DNA of 64,000 bases from Rosettibacter primus (GCF_036860675.1 NZ_JAYKGK010000002.1:186001-250000), one strand, 5' to 3'; shown: positions 9,428 to 18,885, counted from the stretch's first letter. Numbers and translations are program-made. The notes: generated from the letters alone by a model not told the origin.

Positions 9428-10930
9428 TCATTGTTTAATTCTATTAAGTTTTCTTTTTAGATTTTCTATTAAAGATTGAATATAATCTCTAAACTCATAA
9501 TCATTACTTTCTTCAGCTACAGCAAGATATTTTTTTGCATTTTCTTTATCATTTAAGAAGTAACTGCATTTAGCTATTATAAAGTTTGCAAAAGGCACAG
9601 TCCATTTTTCTCTTTTAACTTCCAATTCTATAACATCTTTTGCATATTTTACTGCATCCTGTAAATTTCCAAGATAAAGCGAGGCTTCACTCAAATAAAT
9701 CAATGCAAGATTTTTTCGACCATTATTTATAGATTCAATTTTTGATTTTATGCTATCATAAGCAATTTTGTACCAACCTGCATCAATATAATTTTTCATT
9801 CTAATTAGGAATAAGTCAACTGAGGAAATACCTTTATCAATGAAATATTCACTTTTTTCTTTTGCATAGGCATCTTCGAATAAATCTGCATTACCTTCGT
9901 TAGCTCTGTTAAGATACTTGTTATACTCATTATCATCATTCAACATTTTATAACTTAATGCAATATTTAATGCTGCACTACTCTTTAAATCTGTTTCTTT
10001 TGTAGTTTTAAGAAAGTTTTGATAATGCTGAATTGCTTTTTCGAACTGATTTTTCTTAAAGTAAATTTCACCTTTACGATAATTAGCAAAAGATGTCACC
10101 TGCGGAAAATATTTATTATTAAGTTTTATTACATTATTCAATACTTTTAGAGCATTATCTAATTTTTTATCTCTAATTAAAGTAAGAGCATATTGATAAC
10201 GAAATAAAGAATTATTTGGATAATTAGAAATAAGTTTTCTTAATAAACTATAAGAACTATCATAGGCAGCAAAATAATCCGAGTAAATTTTTGCAAGATG
10301 AAACTCGACTTCTGTTTTGTTAAGAATTCCTTTTCTATAAGCAGTTTTAATATAATTAAACCCTTTGTACTTATCTGAAGAAAGACCGGTAAGGTCTACA
10401 GCCCATTTCAAAAAGTCTGGCACAAAACTCATAGCATAATTAAAAAGTCCAAGGCCAAAATATGCATCATAGAATTTAGGATTTATCTTTAATGCTTTTT
10501 CATAATAATCGATAGACTTTTTACTATACCACAAAGCATCAACAGAAGAATTATTAGTTGCACTAATCATTGCCCGCCACGAGGCAAGATTTCCTGCCAT
10601 GTAGGCAATTCTAAAATTATTTTGATTTATTTCAAGGAGTGAATCTATTTTGTTTTGAGCAAGTTCTGCATACTTATTGAATTCAGTTAAATGATGTTCA
10701 TCTCTGCTTCCAAGAAAACACCAGAAATGAATTTGAGCTAAATGAAAATATCCATGCGGTAAATTTGGAGCTCTTTTAATTACACGATTAAAAATTTTTT
10801 CTGCGGAATCTATTTCCATATTGTAGGCTTTAAAGATGCCTTGTTGAATCAATTGATTGGTAGTTGATTGAGCTTCGGATTTATTAAAGAAAATAATTGT
10901 TATAAAAATGGCCAAAAGAAATTTTTTCAA
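9428..10930 (-). CDS. Secreted TPR-repeat protein of unknown function
   Basis: A 500-residue protein with a signal peptide (MKKFLLAIFITIIFF, cleavage probably after SEAQ near residue 21) followed by tetratricopeptide-like helical repeats over most of its length. Repeats are visible near 30-70 (DSAEKIFNRVIKRAPNLPHG), 140-165 and 290-315 (FEKAIQHYQNFLKTT). No catalytic motif was seen; TPRs usually mediate protein contacts. The start is TTG at 10930 overlapping the pyrG TGA (TTGA), with GGAG about 11 bases upstream and a good signal peptide directly after. A role in the envelope is inferred only from the signal peptide. Confidence 0.8.
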   Translation of the reverse strand: MKKFLLAIFITIIFFNKSEAQSTTNQLIQQGIFKAYNMEIDSAEKIFNRVIKRAPNLPHGYFHLAQIHFWCFLGSRDEHHLTEFNKYAELAQNKIDSLLEINQNNFRIAYMAGNLASWRAMISATNNSSVDALWYSKKSIDYYEKALKINPKFYDAYFGLGLFNYAMSFVPDFLKWAVDLTGLSSDKYKGFNYIKTAYRKGILNKTEVEFHLAKIYSDYFAAYDSSYSLLRKLISNYPNNSLFRYQYALTLIRDKKLDNALKVLNNVIKLNNKYFPQVTSFANYRKGEIYFKKNQFEKAIQHYQNFLKTTKETDLKSSAALNIALSYKMLNDDNEYNKYLNRANEGNADLFEDAYAKEKSEYFIDKGISSVDLFLIRMKNYIDAGWYKIAYDSIKSKIESINNGRKNLALIYLSEASLYLGNLQDAVKYAKDVIELEVKREKWTVPFANFIIAKCSYFLNDKENAKKYLAVAEESNDYEFRDYIQSLIENLKRKLNRIKQ

Positions 10931-12558
10931 TTTTTATTTTTCTCCTTTGAAAATTGATAAGCAGCTCTTACAAATTCTCGAAAAAGTGGATGAGCTTTTG
11001 TAGCTCTGGATTTCAGTTCAGGATGAAACTGACATCCAACAAACCACGGATGATTTTCAAGTTCAATCATTTCAACTAATTTTTCATCAGGTGAAAGTCC
11101 GCTGAATATCATTCCATGTTGTTCGAGAATTGGTCTAAATTTATTATTGACCTCATAACGATGTCTATGGCGTTCAGAAATTTTTTGTTTTTTATATGCT
11201 TCGTAAGCTTTGGTTTTCTTTTTAAGTATGCATGGGTAAGCACCCAACCTCATTGTAGCACCTTTCATTTTCACTCTTGCTTGGTCAGGCATAATATGAA
11301 TAACATTAAAAGCATTATTTTTTGTGAACTCCGCACTGTTAGCTTTTTTAAGTCCACATACATTTCTTGCAAATTCTATTACTGCGCATTGCAGACCAAG
11401 ACAAATGCCGAAAAATGGAATATTATTTTCACGTGCATATTGAATTGCAAGAATTTTTCCTTCAATTCCTCTTTCGCCAAAACCACCTGGGACAAGTAAA
11501 CCATCATAATCTTTCAAAATTGATTCGGGTCCTTTTGATTCAACTTCTTCCGAGCTAATAAAATCAGCTATAACTTTTACATTGTTCTCAGCTCCTGCAT
11601 GAACAAATGCTTCTGAAATACTTTTATATGCATCTTTATTTTCTACATATTTTCCGCAAACTGCAATTTTAACTTCCTCAGTTGAATTTTTGATTTTATC
11701 TACAAAAGATACCCACTTTTCAAGATGAAGATTAATATCCGGTAATTTTAATTTATCAAGAATAATCCTATCTAATTCCTGTTCATAAAGAATTAATGGT
11801 ACTTCATAAATTGTTGAACAATCATAAGCAGAGATTACTGCTTCTGGTTTAACATTTGTAAACAAAGCTATTTTATCACGAATTTCTTTTGATAATTTTT
11901 CTTCTGAACGACAAACTAAAATATGAGGTTGAACTCCAAGTTCTAATAAATTTTTAACACTATGTTGAGTTGGTTTAGTTTTCATTTCACCTGCAGAAGA
12001 AATATAAGGCACAAGCGTTACATGAACACTAATAGCATTTTTTCTTCCCATCTCAAGCATAATTTGCCGCATTGCTTCAATAAAAGGTAAGCTTTCAATA
12101 TCACCCACAGTTCCACCGATCTCTGTAATAATTATATCATACTTCCCTGATTCGCCAAGAAGTTTCATTCTTCTTTTAATTTCATCAGTAATATGAGGAA
12201 TTACCTGAACTGTAGCTCCAAGAAAATCTCCTCTTCTTTCTTTTGTTATTACTTCATAATAAACCTGTCCTGTGGTTGTATTATTTGCACGCGTCATATC
12301 AACATCAAGAAATCTCTCGTAATGACCTAAATCTAAATCTGTTTCAGCTCCATCATCTGTCACATATACTTCTCCATGCTGAAATGGATTCATGGTACCC
12401 GGATCGACGTTAATGTATGGGTCAAACTTTTGAATAGTTACACTATAGCCGCGCAATTTCAAAAGAAGACCAATTGAAGAAGCTGTTATTCCTTTCCCTA
12501 ATGAAGAAACAACGCCTCCAGTTATAAAAATATACTTAACTTTCTTTTTGTGGGACAT
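10927..12558 (-). CDS. pyrG: CTP synthase
   Basis: Converts UTP to CTP with ATP and glutamine in the cytosol. The 543 residues have the standard two domains: an N-terminal amidoligase (about 1-270; P-loop GGVVSSLGKG at 14-23, QKFDPYINVDPGTMNPFQHGE region at 43-63) and a C-terminal class I glutaminase with nucleophile Cys386 in FGICLGLQ and the HPE triad element near the end (CQFHPELKSR). ATG start. Its stop overlaps the following TPR gene. Upstream are 102 bases without other features. Secure. Confidence 0.98.
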   Translation of the reverse strand: MSHKKKVKYIFITGGVVSSLGKGITASSIGLLLKLRGYSVTIQKFDPYINVDPGTMNPFQHGEVYVTDDGAETDLDLGHYERFLDVDMTRANNTTTGQVYYEVITKERRGDFLGATVQVIPHITDEIKRRMKLLGESGKYDIIITEIGGTVGDIESLPFIEAMRQIMLEMGRKNAISVHVTLVPYISSAGEMKTKPTQHSVKNLLELGVQPHILVCRSEEKLSKEIRDKIALFTNVKPEAVISAYDCSTIYEVPLILYEQELDRIILDKLKLPDINLHLEKWVSFVDKIKNSTEEVKIAVCGKYVENKDAYKSISEAFVHAGAENNVKVIADFISSEEVESKGPESILKDYDGLLVPGGFGERGIEGKILAIQYARENNIPFFGICLGLQCAVIEFARNVCGLKKANSAEFTKNNAFNVIHIMPDQARVKMKGATMRLGAYPCILKKKTKAYEAYKKQKISERHRHRYEVNNKFRPILEQHGMIFSGLSPDEKLVEMIELENHPWFVGCQFHPELKSRATKAHPLFREFVRAAYQFSKEKNKN

Positions 12559-12660
12559 TAAACTTCAATATTATGGTAGAAAATCTCGGGTTGAAAAATA
12601 ACAAAAATTGTTCATTTGTCTATCAAAATTCAGAAATGATTATCAAAAAAATTTAATTTT

Positions 12661-13614
12661 TTATTCATCAAGTGCGAAATATTCATTTCCCTTGGGAATT
12701 TTAATTAAGTAAATTTTATTTGATTTATTAGGCAGATAATTATCTCTAAGCCACGGATTTAAGAGCTTAAGTATTTTATAATTCACTCCGTGTTTTTCCG
12801 CAAAGTCGGCAAGATTTTGAATTGAACTTTTTACTTTAATTTCTTCGGTTTCTATTGGCTGATATAAATCTTCTTTTTTTAGGTAATAGCCATACTTTTC
12901 AGGATTTTTCATTATTTCTTTCATTGCAATTATTCTTGCTACGAACCTATAAGTTTCGGTATTAAGAAAAAGATTATAATAATTTTTCGACTTTTGACGG
13001 TTGATTTGTAAATCGATTCCATTCATTCCATAGTTATAAGATGCAGCTGTGAGTGTCCAGCTCTTATATTTTGAGTAAGCTTCTCTCAAATATTTGCAGG
13101 CAGCTTCTGTAGATTTTTCTACATTATATCTTTCATCTACTTCTTTTGTTACTTCCAGACCATATTTCTTGGCTGTAGCTTCCATTAATTGCCAAAAACC
13201 TACAGCACCTGCACTTGATACTACATTTGACAAATTGCTTTCTATTACAGCAAGATATTTAAAGTCATTAGGGATTCCGTATTTTTTCAAAATTGGTTCA
13301 ATTATTGGGAACCATCTGTTGGCTCTTTTCAATGCTAATATAGTCGATGAATGCCAGTAAGCATTTACAAGCAATTCTCTTTCAATACGTTCTCTCACAT
13401 CAATATCATTTAGAGGAACTTTTTCGCCACAAAACTCTAATTGCTCTGGCACCTCCGGAATAAAAATTTTGTATTCTTCAGGTTCTACTTTAACAACAAC
13501 TTTTTGAACATTTTTTCTTTCTTTAAAAGTCATGTAACTCATAATTAACGATAACAGTGAAATTATAACAATTAAAATAGCTGCTACAATAATAAAAATA
13601 TCTTTTCTGTTCAT
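12661..13614 (-). CDS. Membrane-anchored lytic transglycosylase (SLT domain, MltD-like)
   Basis: A murein-cleaving lytic transglycosylase tethered by an N-terminal membrane helix (about residues 6-28). The SLT domain spans about 105-225, with catalytic Glu125 in the ES motif (AVIESNLSN), the GAVGFWQLM segment at 136-144 and TAASYNYGMNG further on. The C-terminal part, about 255-310, resembles one LysM repeat (LADFAEKHGVNYKILKLLNPW), a peptidoglycan-binding module. The 317 residues are shorter than E. coli MltD. ATG start. It is alone between pyrG and the citrate synthase hairpin, in the same direction as the cell-wall genes. Confidence 0.88.
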   Translation of the reverse strand: MNRKDIFIIVAAILIVIISLLSLIMSYMTFKERKNVQKVVVKVEPEEYKIFIPEVPEQLEFCGEKVPLNDIDVRERIERELLVNAYWHSSTILALKRANRWFPIIEPILKKYGIPNDFKYLAVIESNLSNVVSSAGAVGFWQLMEATAKKYGLEVTKEVDERYNVEKSTEAACKYLREAYSKYKSWTLTAASYNYGMNGIDLQINRQKSKNYYNLFLNTETYRFVARIIAMKEIMKNPEKYGYYLKKEDLYQPIETEEIKVKSSIQNLADFAEKHGVNYKILKLLNPWLRDNYLPNKSNKIYLIKIPKGNEYFALDE

Positions 13615-13760
13615 GCTATTTAGATTTTGTTAAATGATTTATTACAAAATAAAATTTCCTGATTACAAAAGAAAAAAATTAGGATGTCAAAATAATTTAT
13701 GATATGGAAGAGTAATTAAACTAATTTTTTAATTAACAATATTTAGAAGGTAATTATAGA

Positions 13761-13785
13761 GAGCCGAAGAAAGATTCTTCGGCTC
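13761..13785 (-). terminator. Hairpin after citrate synthase, probable terminator
   Basis: A perfect 10-base inverted repeat (GAGCCGAAGA / TCTTCGGCTC) with a 5-base loop starts 16 bases beyond the citrate synthase stop. It is unusually GC-rich for this region. On the minus strand the following bases are only moderately T-rich, so termination efficiency is uncertain, but position and stem strength fit the end of the hpn-gltA operon. Confidence 0.65.
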
Positions 13786-13800
13786 GTTAAAATGAATAGA

Positions 13801-15108
13801 TTATTTTTTCCCGAATGCAATTTCTTCGAGCATTGCAGTAGTAACGGATTTTGGTCTTTCAATTGGATAACCAAGTGCACGAGCCCAGATAATATTAGCA
13901 CATACACCAAGTGCTCTCCCAACACCAAACAGAACTGTATAAAATTCATATTCTTTTACACCATAGTGCCATTGAATTACACCGGATTGTGCATCGACAT
14001 TGGGCCATGGATTTTTAGCTTTTCCCTGTTCCATAAGAATTGGAGGTACTACTTTAAATAACAAATCTACATATTTGAAAATTGGGTCATCAGGAAGATG
14101 TTTCAAACAGAATTCTCTTTGTGCCATATAACGCGGGTCAGTTTTTCTTAACACAGCATGACCAAAACCAGGTATAACTTTCCCGGCTTTCAATGTATCC
14201 CAAACAAATTGTTTCATTTCATCTTCGGTAGGAATTTTCCCTCCCATTGATTCCATCACACCATGAAGCCAGCGTAAAACTTCTTCGTTAGCTAATCCAT
14301 GCAATGGACCTGCAAGACCATTTAGCATTGCACTAATAGCATAATAAATATCAGAAAGCGCACTAGCTACCAGATGACCAGTATGTGCACTAACATTACC
14401 ACTTTCATGGTCACTATGCAAAATGAAATATAATCTTGAAACATCATCATAAGGTTTATCAATACCCATCATATGAGCAAAGTTACCACCAAAATCTAAA
14501 TGTGGGTCAGCGGGTATAATATCCCCATTTTTGTATTTCCATCTATAAATATGAGCAGCAATTTCAGGTATTTTTGCAAGAAGATTCATTGCATCTTCAT
14601 AGTAAGCTGACCAATAATCTGTCTTTTTTAAGCCTTTTCGATACTCTTTCGCAAAAACTGATTCTCTTTGCATAGACATAATTCCAGTAGCAAACATTGT
14701 CATCGGATGCGAATCTTTTGGCATTGCATGAATAATATCAAAAACATAAGAAGGAACTTCTTTCCTTTGATTAAATTCTTGATGAACTTCCTCTACTTCT
14801 TTTTCTGTTGGAATTTCACCAGTTAATAAAAGATAAAATAGACCTTCAACATATGGCATTTCTGCACCTGGAACTTTAGGCAACTTTTCAAGAACTTCTG
14901 GAATTGTCATTCCGCGAAAACGAATTCCTTCATACGGATCCAGATACGAAATATCAGTTACAAGACACTTGATATCACGCATTCCTCCAATTACCTGATT
15001 AATTTTTACTTCGTCAACTTTAACATCGCCATATTCTTTCATTAATTTTTCAGTTCGAGGTCTTTCCTGAATGATTTTTTCCTGTAACTTTTCTTTTAAG
15101 GAAGACAT
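13801..15108 (-). CDS. gltA: Citrate synthase, mitochondrial-like type
   Basis: Condenses acetyl-CoA and oxaloacetate to citrate. Counted from the chosen start, the catalytic triad is His270 (GPLHGLANEEV), His317 (PGFGHAVLRKTDPR) and Asp372 (NVDAQSG). The stretch SDHESGNVSAHTGHLVASALSD matches the eukaryotic/Geobacter-type enzymes much better than the E. coli type, and the length (435) fits. An in-frame ATG exists at 15123, but GGAGGG lies five bases before the ATG at 15108 and would be inside the longer reading, so I chose 15108. It follows hpnE by 42 bases and is probably the last gene of the hpn operon. Confidence 0.94.
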   Translation of the reverse strand: MSSLKEKLQEKIIQERPRTEKLMKEYGDVKVDEVKINQVIGGMRDIKCLVTDISYLDPYEGIRFRGMTIPEVLEKLPKVPGAEMPYVEGLFYLLLTGEIPTEKEVEEVHQEFNQRKEVPSYVFDIIHAMPKDSHPMTMFATGIMSMQRESVFAKEYRKGLKKTDYWSAYYEDAMNLLAKIPEIAAHIYRWKYKNGDIIPADPHLDFGGNFAHMMGIDKPYDDVSRLYFILHSDHESGNVSAHTGHLVASALSDIYYAISAMLNGLAGPLHGLANEEVLRWLHGVMESMGGKIPTEDEMKQFVWDTLKAGKVIPGFGHAVLRKTDPRYMAQREFCLKHLPDDPIFKYVDLLFKVVPPILMEQGKAKNPWPNVDAQSGVIQWHYGVKEYEFYTVLFGVGRALGVCANIIWARALGYPIERPKSVTTAMLEEIAFGKK

Positions 15109-15112
15109 ATAT

Positions 15113-15118
15113 CCCTCC
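15113..15118 (-). promoter_or_regulatory. Ribosome binding site deciding the citrate synthase start
   Basis: GGAGGG on the minus strand, four bases before the ATG at 15108. It overlaps the possible upstream ATGATG at 15123-15118 and argues for the downstream start. Confidence 0.7.
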
Positions 15119-15150
15119 ATCATTTTTGTTGGTAAAAAGTATTTATAACA

Positions 15151-16452
15151 TCATTTTATCGAAAAAATAATTTTTTCTGTTGCAATGTAACCACTCATAA
15201 CTGCACTTTCAATTGTTGATGGTAAATCCGAAACTGTCCAATCACCTGCAATTACTAAATTTTCAAAAGGAGTTAATATTCTTTTTCTCACGTTCAATGA
15301 ATGGATATCAGGTATAAAAGTTGCTCTTTTTTCTTTTATTATTTTATAATCAATTACAATTTCACTTTTGAATATAGGAAAATATCTCTCTAATTCCGAA
15401 TAGATAAGTTCAAGAAGTTCTTCGTTTTTCAGATTAATAATTTTATTTGCTGCACTTGTTGTAAGTGTTATATGTTCATTGTGATTAAAAACCCAGTGAA
15501 TGTTAGAATCTATTAATCCATAAAACTTTTCTGAAAATGGATTATGACTCAACCACAAATGCACGTTTAATATAGGTGAATAATTAAATTCAGGGATAAA
15601 AGAAAAATCTTTATATGATTTCGAATTTTCTATTTTTATTTTCCTCAATGAATGTGATTGGACAGCTGAAATTATGAAATCAAAATTCTCATAAGTGTTT
15701 TTATCCGTAACAATTTTTTCTATTATTTCTTTTTCAACAATAAACTTTAGTACTCTTTCAGAAGTTATAATTTCCCCGCCTCTTTCTTTAATGAATTTTT
15801 CTGAGTCCTTTACATATAGATTTGTCAAATCTGCAATTGGTACCAAAATTAAAGATGATTTTGAACTGCTGAAAATTCTTTTTAATACTTCTTTAAATAT
15901 TTTTGCAGATGCTTCTTCAATTCTTGCATTCAACGCTCCAACTGTAAGAATTTCCCAGAATGTTTTAATTGATTCTTTTGATTGATTTTTTCTTTTAAGC
16001 CATTCTTCAACAGTAAAATTATCATCTGAATTGTTATCAAATAAAAGTACTTCAGCAAGAAGCTTGATTACTTGCAATCTTGATTTTAAGCTTATTGCAG
16101 GAAATTTCATGAAAGCATAAATCAAATTCATTGGATAAAAAAAAGTGGATGAACTTAATTTATATATCTTTCCACCTTTATCAACATAATTAATTTTTAA
16201 CGAATCAGGAAAATTAACTTTGTCCAATGCATCGATTTTTTTCAAGAAATTCAAAGTTGCATTATAACAGCCCATCATTATGTGCTGACCGTTATCAAAA
16301 AAATCATTGTGTTTTGAATTAAATAATGAATATGCGCGTCCACCTAATCTGGGCGAGGCTTCAATTAAAGTAACTTTAAATCCTTTATGAGAAAGATTTA
16401 CTGCAGCACTTAATCCCGCAAAACCACCACCAATTACCAAACAATTTTTCAT
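15151..16452 (-). CDS. hpnE: Squalene-associated FAD-dependent desaturase HpnE
   Basis: Third enzyme of the HpnCDE route, reducing hydroxysqualene to squalene. The 433 residues start with a Rossmann FAD-binding motif (GGGFAGLSAAVNLS, about 8-21) and the amine-oxidase family GGRAYS near 42-47, and end with the FAD-contacting VIAGDWTVSDLPSTIESAV. Carotenoid desaturases are the nearest alternative by sequence, but adjacency to hpnD and hpnC decides it. The ATG shares one base with the hpnD TAA stop. Product may feed hopanoids or other triterpenoids; no cyclase gene lies in the window. Confidence 0.92.
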   Translation of the reverse strand: MKNCLVIGGGFAGLSAAVNLSHKGFKVTLIEASPRLGGRAYSLFNSKHNDFFDNGQHIMMGCYNATLNFLKKIDALDKVNFPDSLKINYVDKGGKIYKLSSSTFFYPMNLIYAFMKFPAISLKSRLQVIKLLAEVLLFDNNSDDNFTVEEWLKRKNQSKESIKTFWEILTVGALNARIEEASAKIFKEVLKRIFSSSKSSLILVPIADLTNLYVKDSEKFIKERGGEIITSERVLKFIVEKEIIEKIVTDKNTYENFDFIISAVQSHSLRKIKIENSKSYKDFSFIPEFNYSPILNVHLWLSHNPFSEKFYGLIDSNIHWVFNHNEHITLTTSAANKIINLKNEELLELIYSELERYFPIFKSEIVIDYKIIKEKRATFIPDIHSLNVRKRILTPFENLVIAGDWTVSDLPSTIESAVMSGYIATEKIIFSIK

Positions 16453-17294
16453 TAATAAATAAGACTATATTTAGCCCAAACGCCTAATGAAATGGCAGCT
16501 TTTTCGACTGTGCTTACTTTAATTTGATTATTAAGCACATCATAATCTTTAGATTGAATTTTCTTAAGAAGTCTGAAATAGATATGCTGCATGGCACGTG
16601 CAGGAAATAATGAAGGCTTATCATCAAAATCTATTGACTGTTCTGCTTTTTCAAAAAAATAAAAAGCATTCTGACTTTCATAAGCCATTAGCTTTTTAAA
16701 ATTATCATTATATTTTTTTTGAATAAGTTCTTCTTCAGTATAATCAAATTTTATTAAATCATTTTGAGGGATATAAATTCTTCCTTTATCAATATCTTTT
16801 CCTACATCACGCAATATATTTGTTAACTGCATTGCTATTCCAAGATTTATTGCATAATCTTTTGCTGATTTATTTTTGTAACCAAATATTTCTATGCACA
16901 TTAATCCAACAGTTGCAGCTACTTTATAGCAATACTGAATAAGGTCATCAAAACTCAGGTATCGTTTTCTTTGCAAATCCATTTCCATACCTGATATTAA
17001 TTCATAGAAATGTTCTAACGGGATGTTAAACTGTTTGATGATATTCGTTAATTTATTTAGCAGATAATAATCAGACTTTCCGCGAAGAGCTTTTTCAAAT
17101 TCATTTTTCCATCTTCTTAGACGTTCATATTTGATCTCTTCGTTTTCATTACCTTCATCAACAATATCATCTGTTTTTCTGCAGAAAGCATAGACTGTAT
17201 TCATTGCATCACGCTTTTCTGAAGGAAGTAAGCTGAAAGCATAATAAAAACTGCTTTTACTTTCCTTTGCTATTATTTTTGTTTGGTCTTTCAT
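16452..17294 (-). CDS. hpnD: Presqualene diphosphate synthase HpnD
   Basis: Head-to-head condensation of two farnesyl diphosphates to presqualene diphosphate, the first step of the HpnCDE squalene route. The 280 residues carry both Asp-rich Mg-binding motifs of the squalene/phytoene synthase family: RKTDDIVDEGN near 39-49 and LRDVGKDIDKGRIYIP in the middle; the NILRDVG form is typical of HpnD. Phytoene synthase is possible by family alone, but the paralogous hpnC beside it and hpnE downstream make squalene synthesis more likely. ATG start 3 bases after hpnC. Confidence 0.92.
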   Translation of the reverse strand: MKDQTKIIAKESKSSFYYAFSLLPSEKRDAMNTVYAFCRKTDDIVDEGNENEEIKYERLRRWKNEFEKALRGKSDYYLLNKLTNIIKQFNIPLEHFYELISGMEMDLQRKRYLSFDDLIQYCYKVAATVGLMCIEIFGYKNKSAKDYAINLGIAMQLTNILRDVGKDIDKGRIYIPQNDLIKFDYTEEELIQKKYNDNFKKLMAYESQNAFYFFEKAEQSIDFDDKPSLFPARAMQHIYFRLLKKIQSKDYDVLNNQIKVSTVEKAAISLGVWAKYSLIY

Positions 17295-17297
17295 TTT

Positions 17298-18146
17298 CTA
17301 ACCAATTGCTCTAAAAAACAAATTAACTAAATCTTTTTTTGAAAGAATTGGTCTATAATTCAAAGTATCATAATCAAGTTCTTCAATTTTTTCTAAAATT
17401 TTTTCTCCGCCAAGTATAGTAAGTTTAATTTGAAGTCTAAGAATACCTGGAAGATAATTTAAAATATTTTTACCCTTATTAAATAGTTCTTTTGTTTTTT
17501 CTATATGAAATTTTAATAGCTGCTTAAAGTTAGCATTATTTTTTTTTAACTCAAAAATATTCTCACTTACCCCAAATTTTTTCATTTCATTTAGTGGCAG
17601 ATAAATTCTGTTTTTTTTGTAATCAATTGAAATGTCCTGATAGAAATTAGTTAATTGAAGTGCAGTGCAAACTGCATCAGAATAATCCATTACTTTTTCA
17701 TCTCTGATATCAAATAATTCAAGAATTAATCTACCTACAGGATTGGCTGACCGTTCACAATAATTCAATAAATCATCAAAAGTTTTATATCGGGTAACTG
17801 TAACATCCTGTTCAAATGCACTTAGAAGATTGAAAAAATATTCAGGCGTAAGTTTCATTGAATTAATTGTATTTCCTAAAGCCATCCAGAAATCATCTTC
17901 ATAAATTCCTTTGAGAGTACTTATAAGTGTATTCTTATAATTTTCTAAAAGCATCAATCTAAAATCTATTGGGTAATTGCCTTCATCCGCAATATCATCT
18001 GCCTGACGGGCAAATTGATAAATTACAGCAATATGCTTCTTTAATTTATTAGGCAGAAAAAACGAAACTACTGGAAAATTTTCATAATGTGACTTCGTAA
18101 ACTTAACCGCATCATCGTATGCTTTTTTTAATCTATCATATTTCAT
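17298..18146 (-). CDS. hpnC: Hydroxysqualene synthase HpnC
   Basis: Converts presqualene diphosphate to hydroxysqualene. The 282 residues belong to the same superfamily as HpnD; Asp-rich motifs are QFARQADDIADEGN near 43-56 and LTNFYQDISIDYKKNRIYLP in the second half. The FYQDIS-D-Y wording matches HpnC (which usually has FWQDVS-D-Y) rather than HpnD. ATG start, 13 bases after the lipoprotein gene, in the order hpnC-hpnD-hpnE also seen in other bacteria. Confidence 0.91.
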   Translation of the reverse strand: MKYDRLKKAYDDAVKFTKSHYENFPVVSFFLPNKLKKHIAVIYQFARQADDIADEGNYPIDFRLMLLENYKNTLISTLKGIYEDDFWMALGNTINSMKLTPEYFFNLLSAFEQDVTVTRYKTFDDLLNYCERSANPVGRLILELFDIRDEKVMDYSDAVCTALQLTNFYQDISIDYKKNRIYLPLNEMKKFGVSENIFELKKNNANFKQLLKFHIEKTKELFNKGKNILNYLPGILRLQIKLTILGGEKILEKIEELDYDTLNYRPILSKKDLVNLFFRAIG

Positions 18147-18159
18147 TCGAAAATAAATT

Positions 18160-18885
18160 TTACTTTTTAATTAAGATTTGCTTTTTACTCTTGAGATTTA
18201 CACGATATAAAATTATAAACAATGCAATTATCAATAATACACTTATAGAGTAAATAAACCACGGAAATTTTTTCTTTTGAAAAGTAACCTCCATATTTTT
18301 TATTGAGTTCAATGATGCAAGTGAAAACGACCATTTTGCAATATTCGAATCATTTCTTACTTCATGTGCATTTGATGAAATAATTTTCGAAGGAAGCTGC
18401 AGTTCATAATTCCATTTGTACTGGGAAAATATTATGGAAAGAATTTTGGATTCACCATTCGTTACTTCATTTTGATTAAATGGAAATATTTTTCTAAAGT
18501 AATGAATGTTTCCATTTCTATCTCTTGAAATAGATATAATTCCGATCATTCCATTTTGCGTAGTGTCATTGTTAATTGAATTTAGACTTTCGACTGAATC
18601 AAATTTTAATGCAATTTCTATCCATCTAATATTATTTTTTACATAAGTTCTGCTGTTAACAAATTCTATCCCTGTTTTGTTTAGATAATTTTTTTTAATT
18701 GAGTCTGCATTAAAATTATTTATTTCGAACTTGCCTTTTCCCAGATTAAATATTTCATTATTAATTCCAATGGCAAAAATTATTTCACCCGAACCATTTT
18801 CATTCAATTTCATTTTTTCGGAATACTCAATACATGATATAAAAAATATAAAAATTACTATCGGAAATTTTATTAATGGTTTCAT
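18160..18885 (-). CDS. Predicted lipoprotein with C-terminal membrane helix, unknown function
   Basis: I do not recognise this 241-residue protein with certainty. It begins with a lipoprotein-type signal (IFFISCIEYS; Cys17 as possible lipid site). Then comes a beta-rich domain opening MKLNENGSGEIIFAIGIN, reminiscent of LppM-like domains, and it ends with a hydrophobic helix near 210-229 followed by a Lys/Arg-rich tail (NLKSKKQILIKK). The helix plus positive tail predicts the domain on the outer face of the inner membrane with a cytoplasmic tail. It stands 13 bases upstream of hpnC, so it may be first in the squalene operon. A link to lipid handling is inference from position only. Confidence 0.75.
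   Translation of the reverse strand: MKPLIKFPIVIFIFFISCIEYSEKMKLNENGSGEIIFAIGINNEIFNLGKGKFEINNFNADSIKKNYLNKTGIEFVNSRTYVKNNIRWIEIALKFDSVESLNSINNDTTQNGMIGIISISRDRNGNIHYFRKIFPFNQNEVTNGESKILSIIFSQYKWNYELQLPSKIISSNAHEVRNDSNIAKWSFSLASLNSIKNMEVTFQKKKFPWFIYSISVLLIIALFIILYRVNLKSKKQILIKK

Noticed and set aside
16452..18146. Phytoene synthases for carotenoid synthesis
   Set aside because: Two distinct paralogues with HpnC- and HpnD-like motifs plus an HpnE-type desaturase in canonical order favour squalene synthesis.
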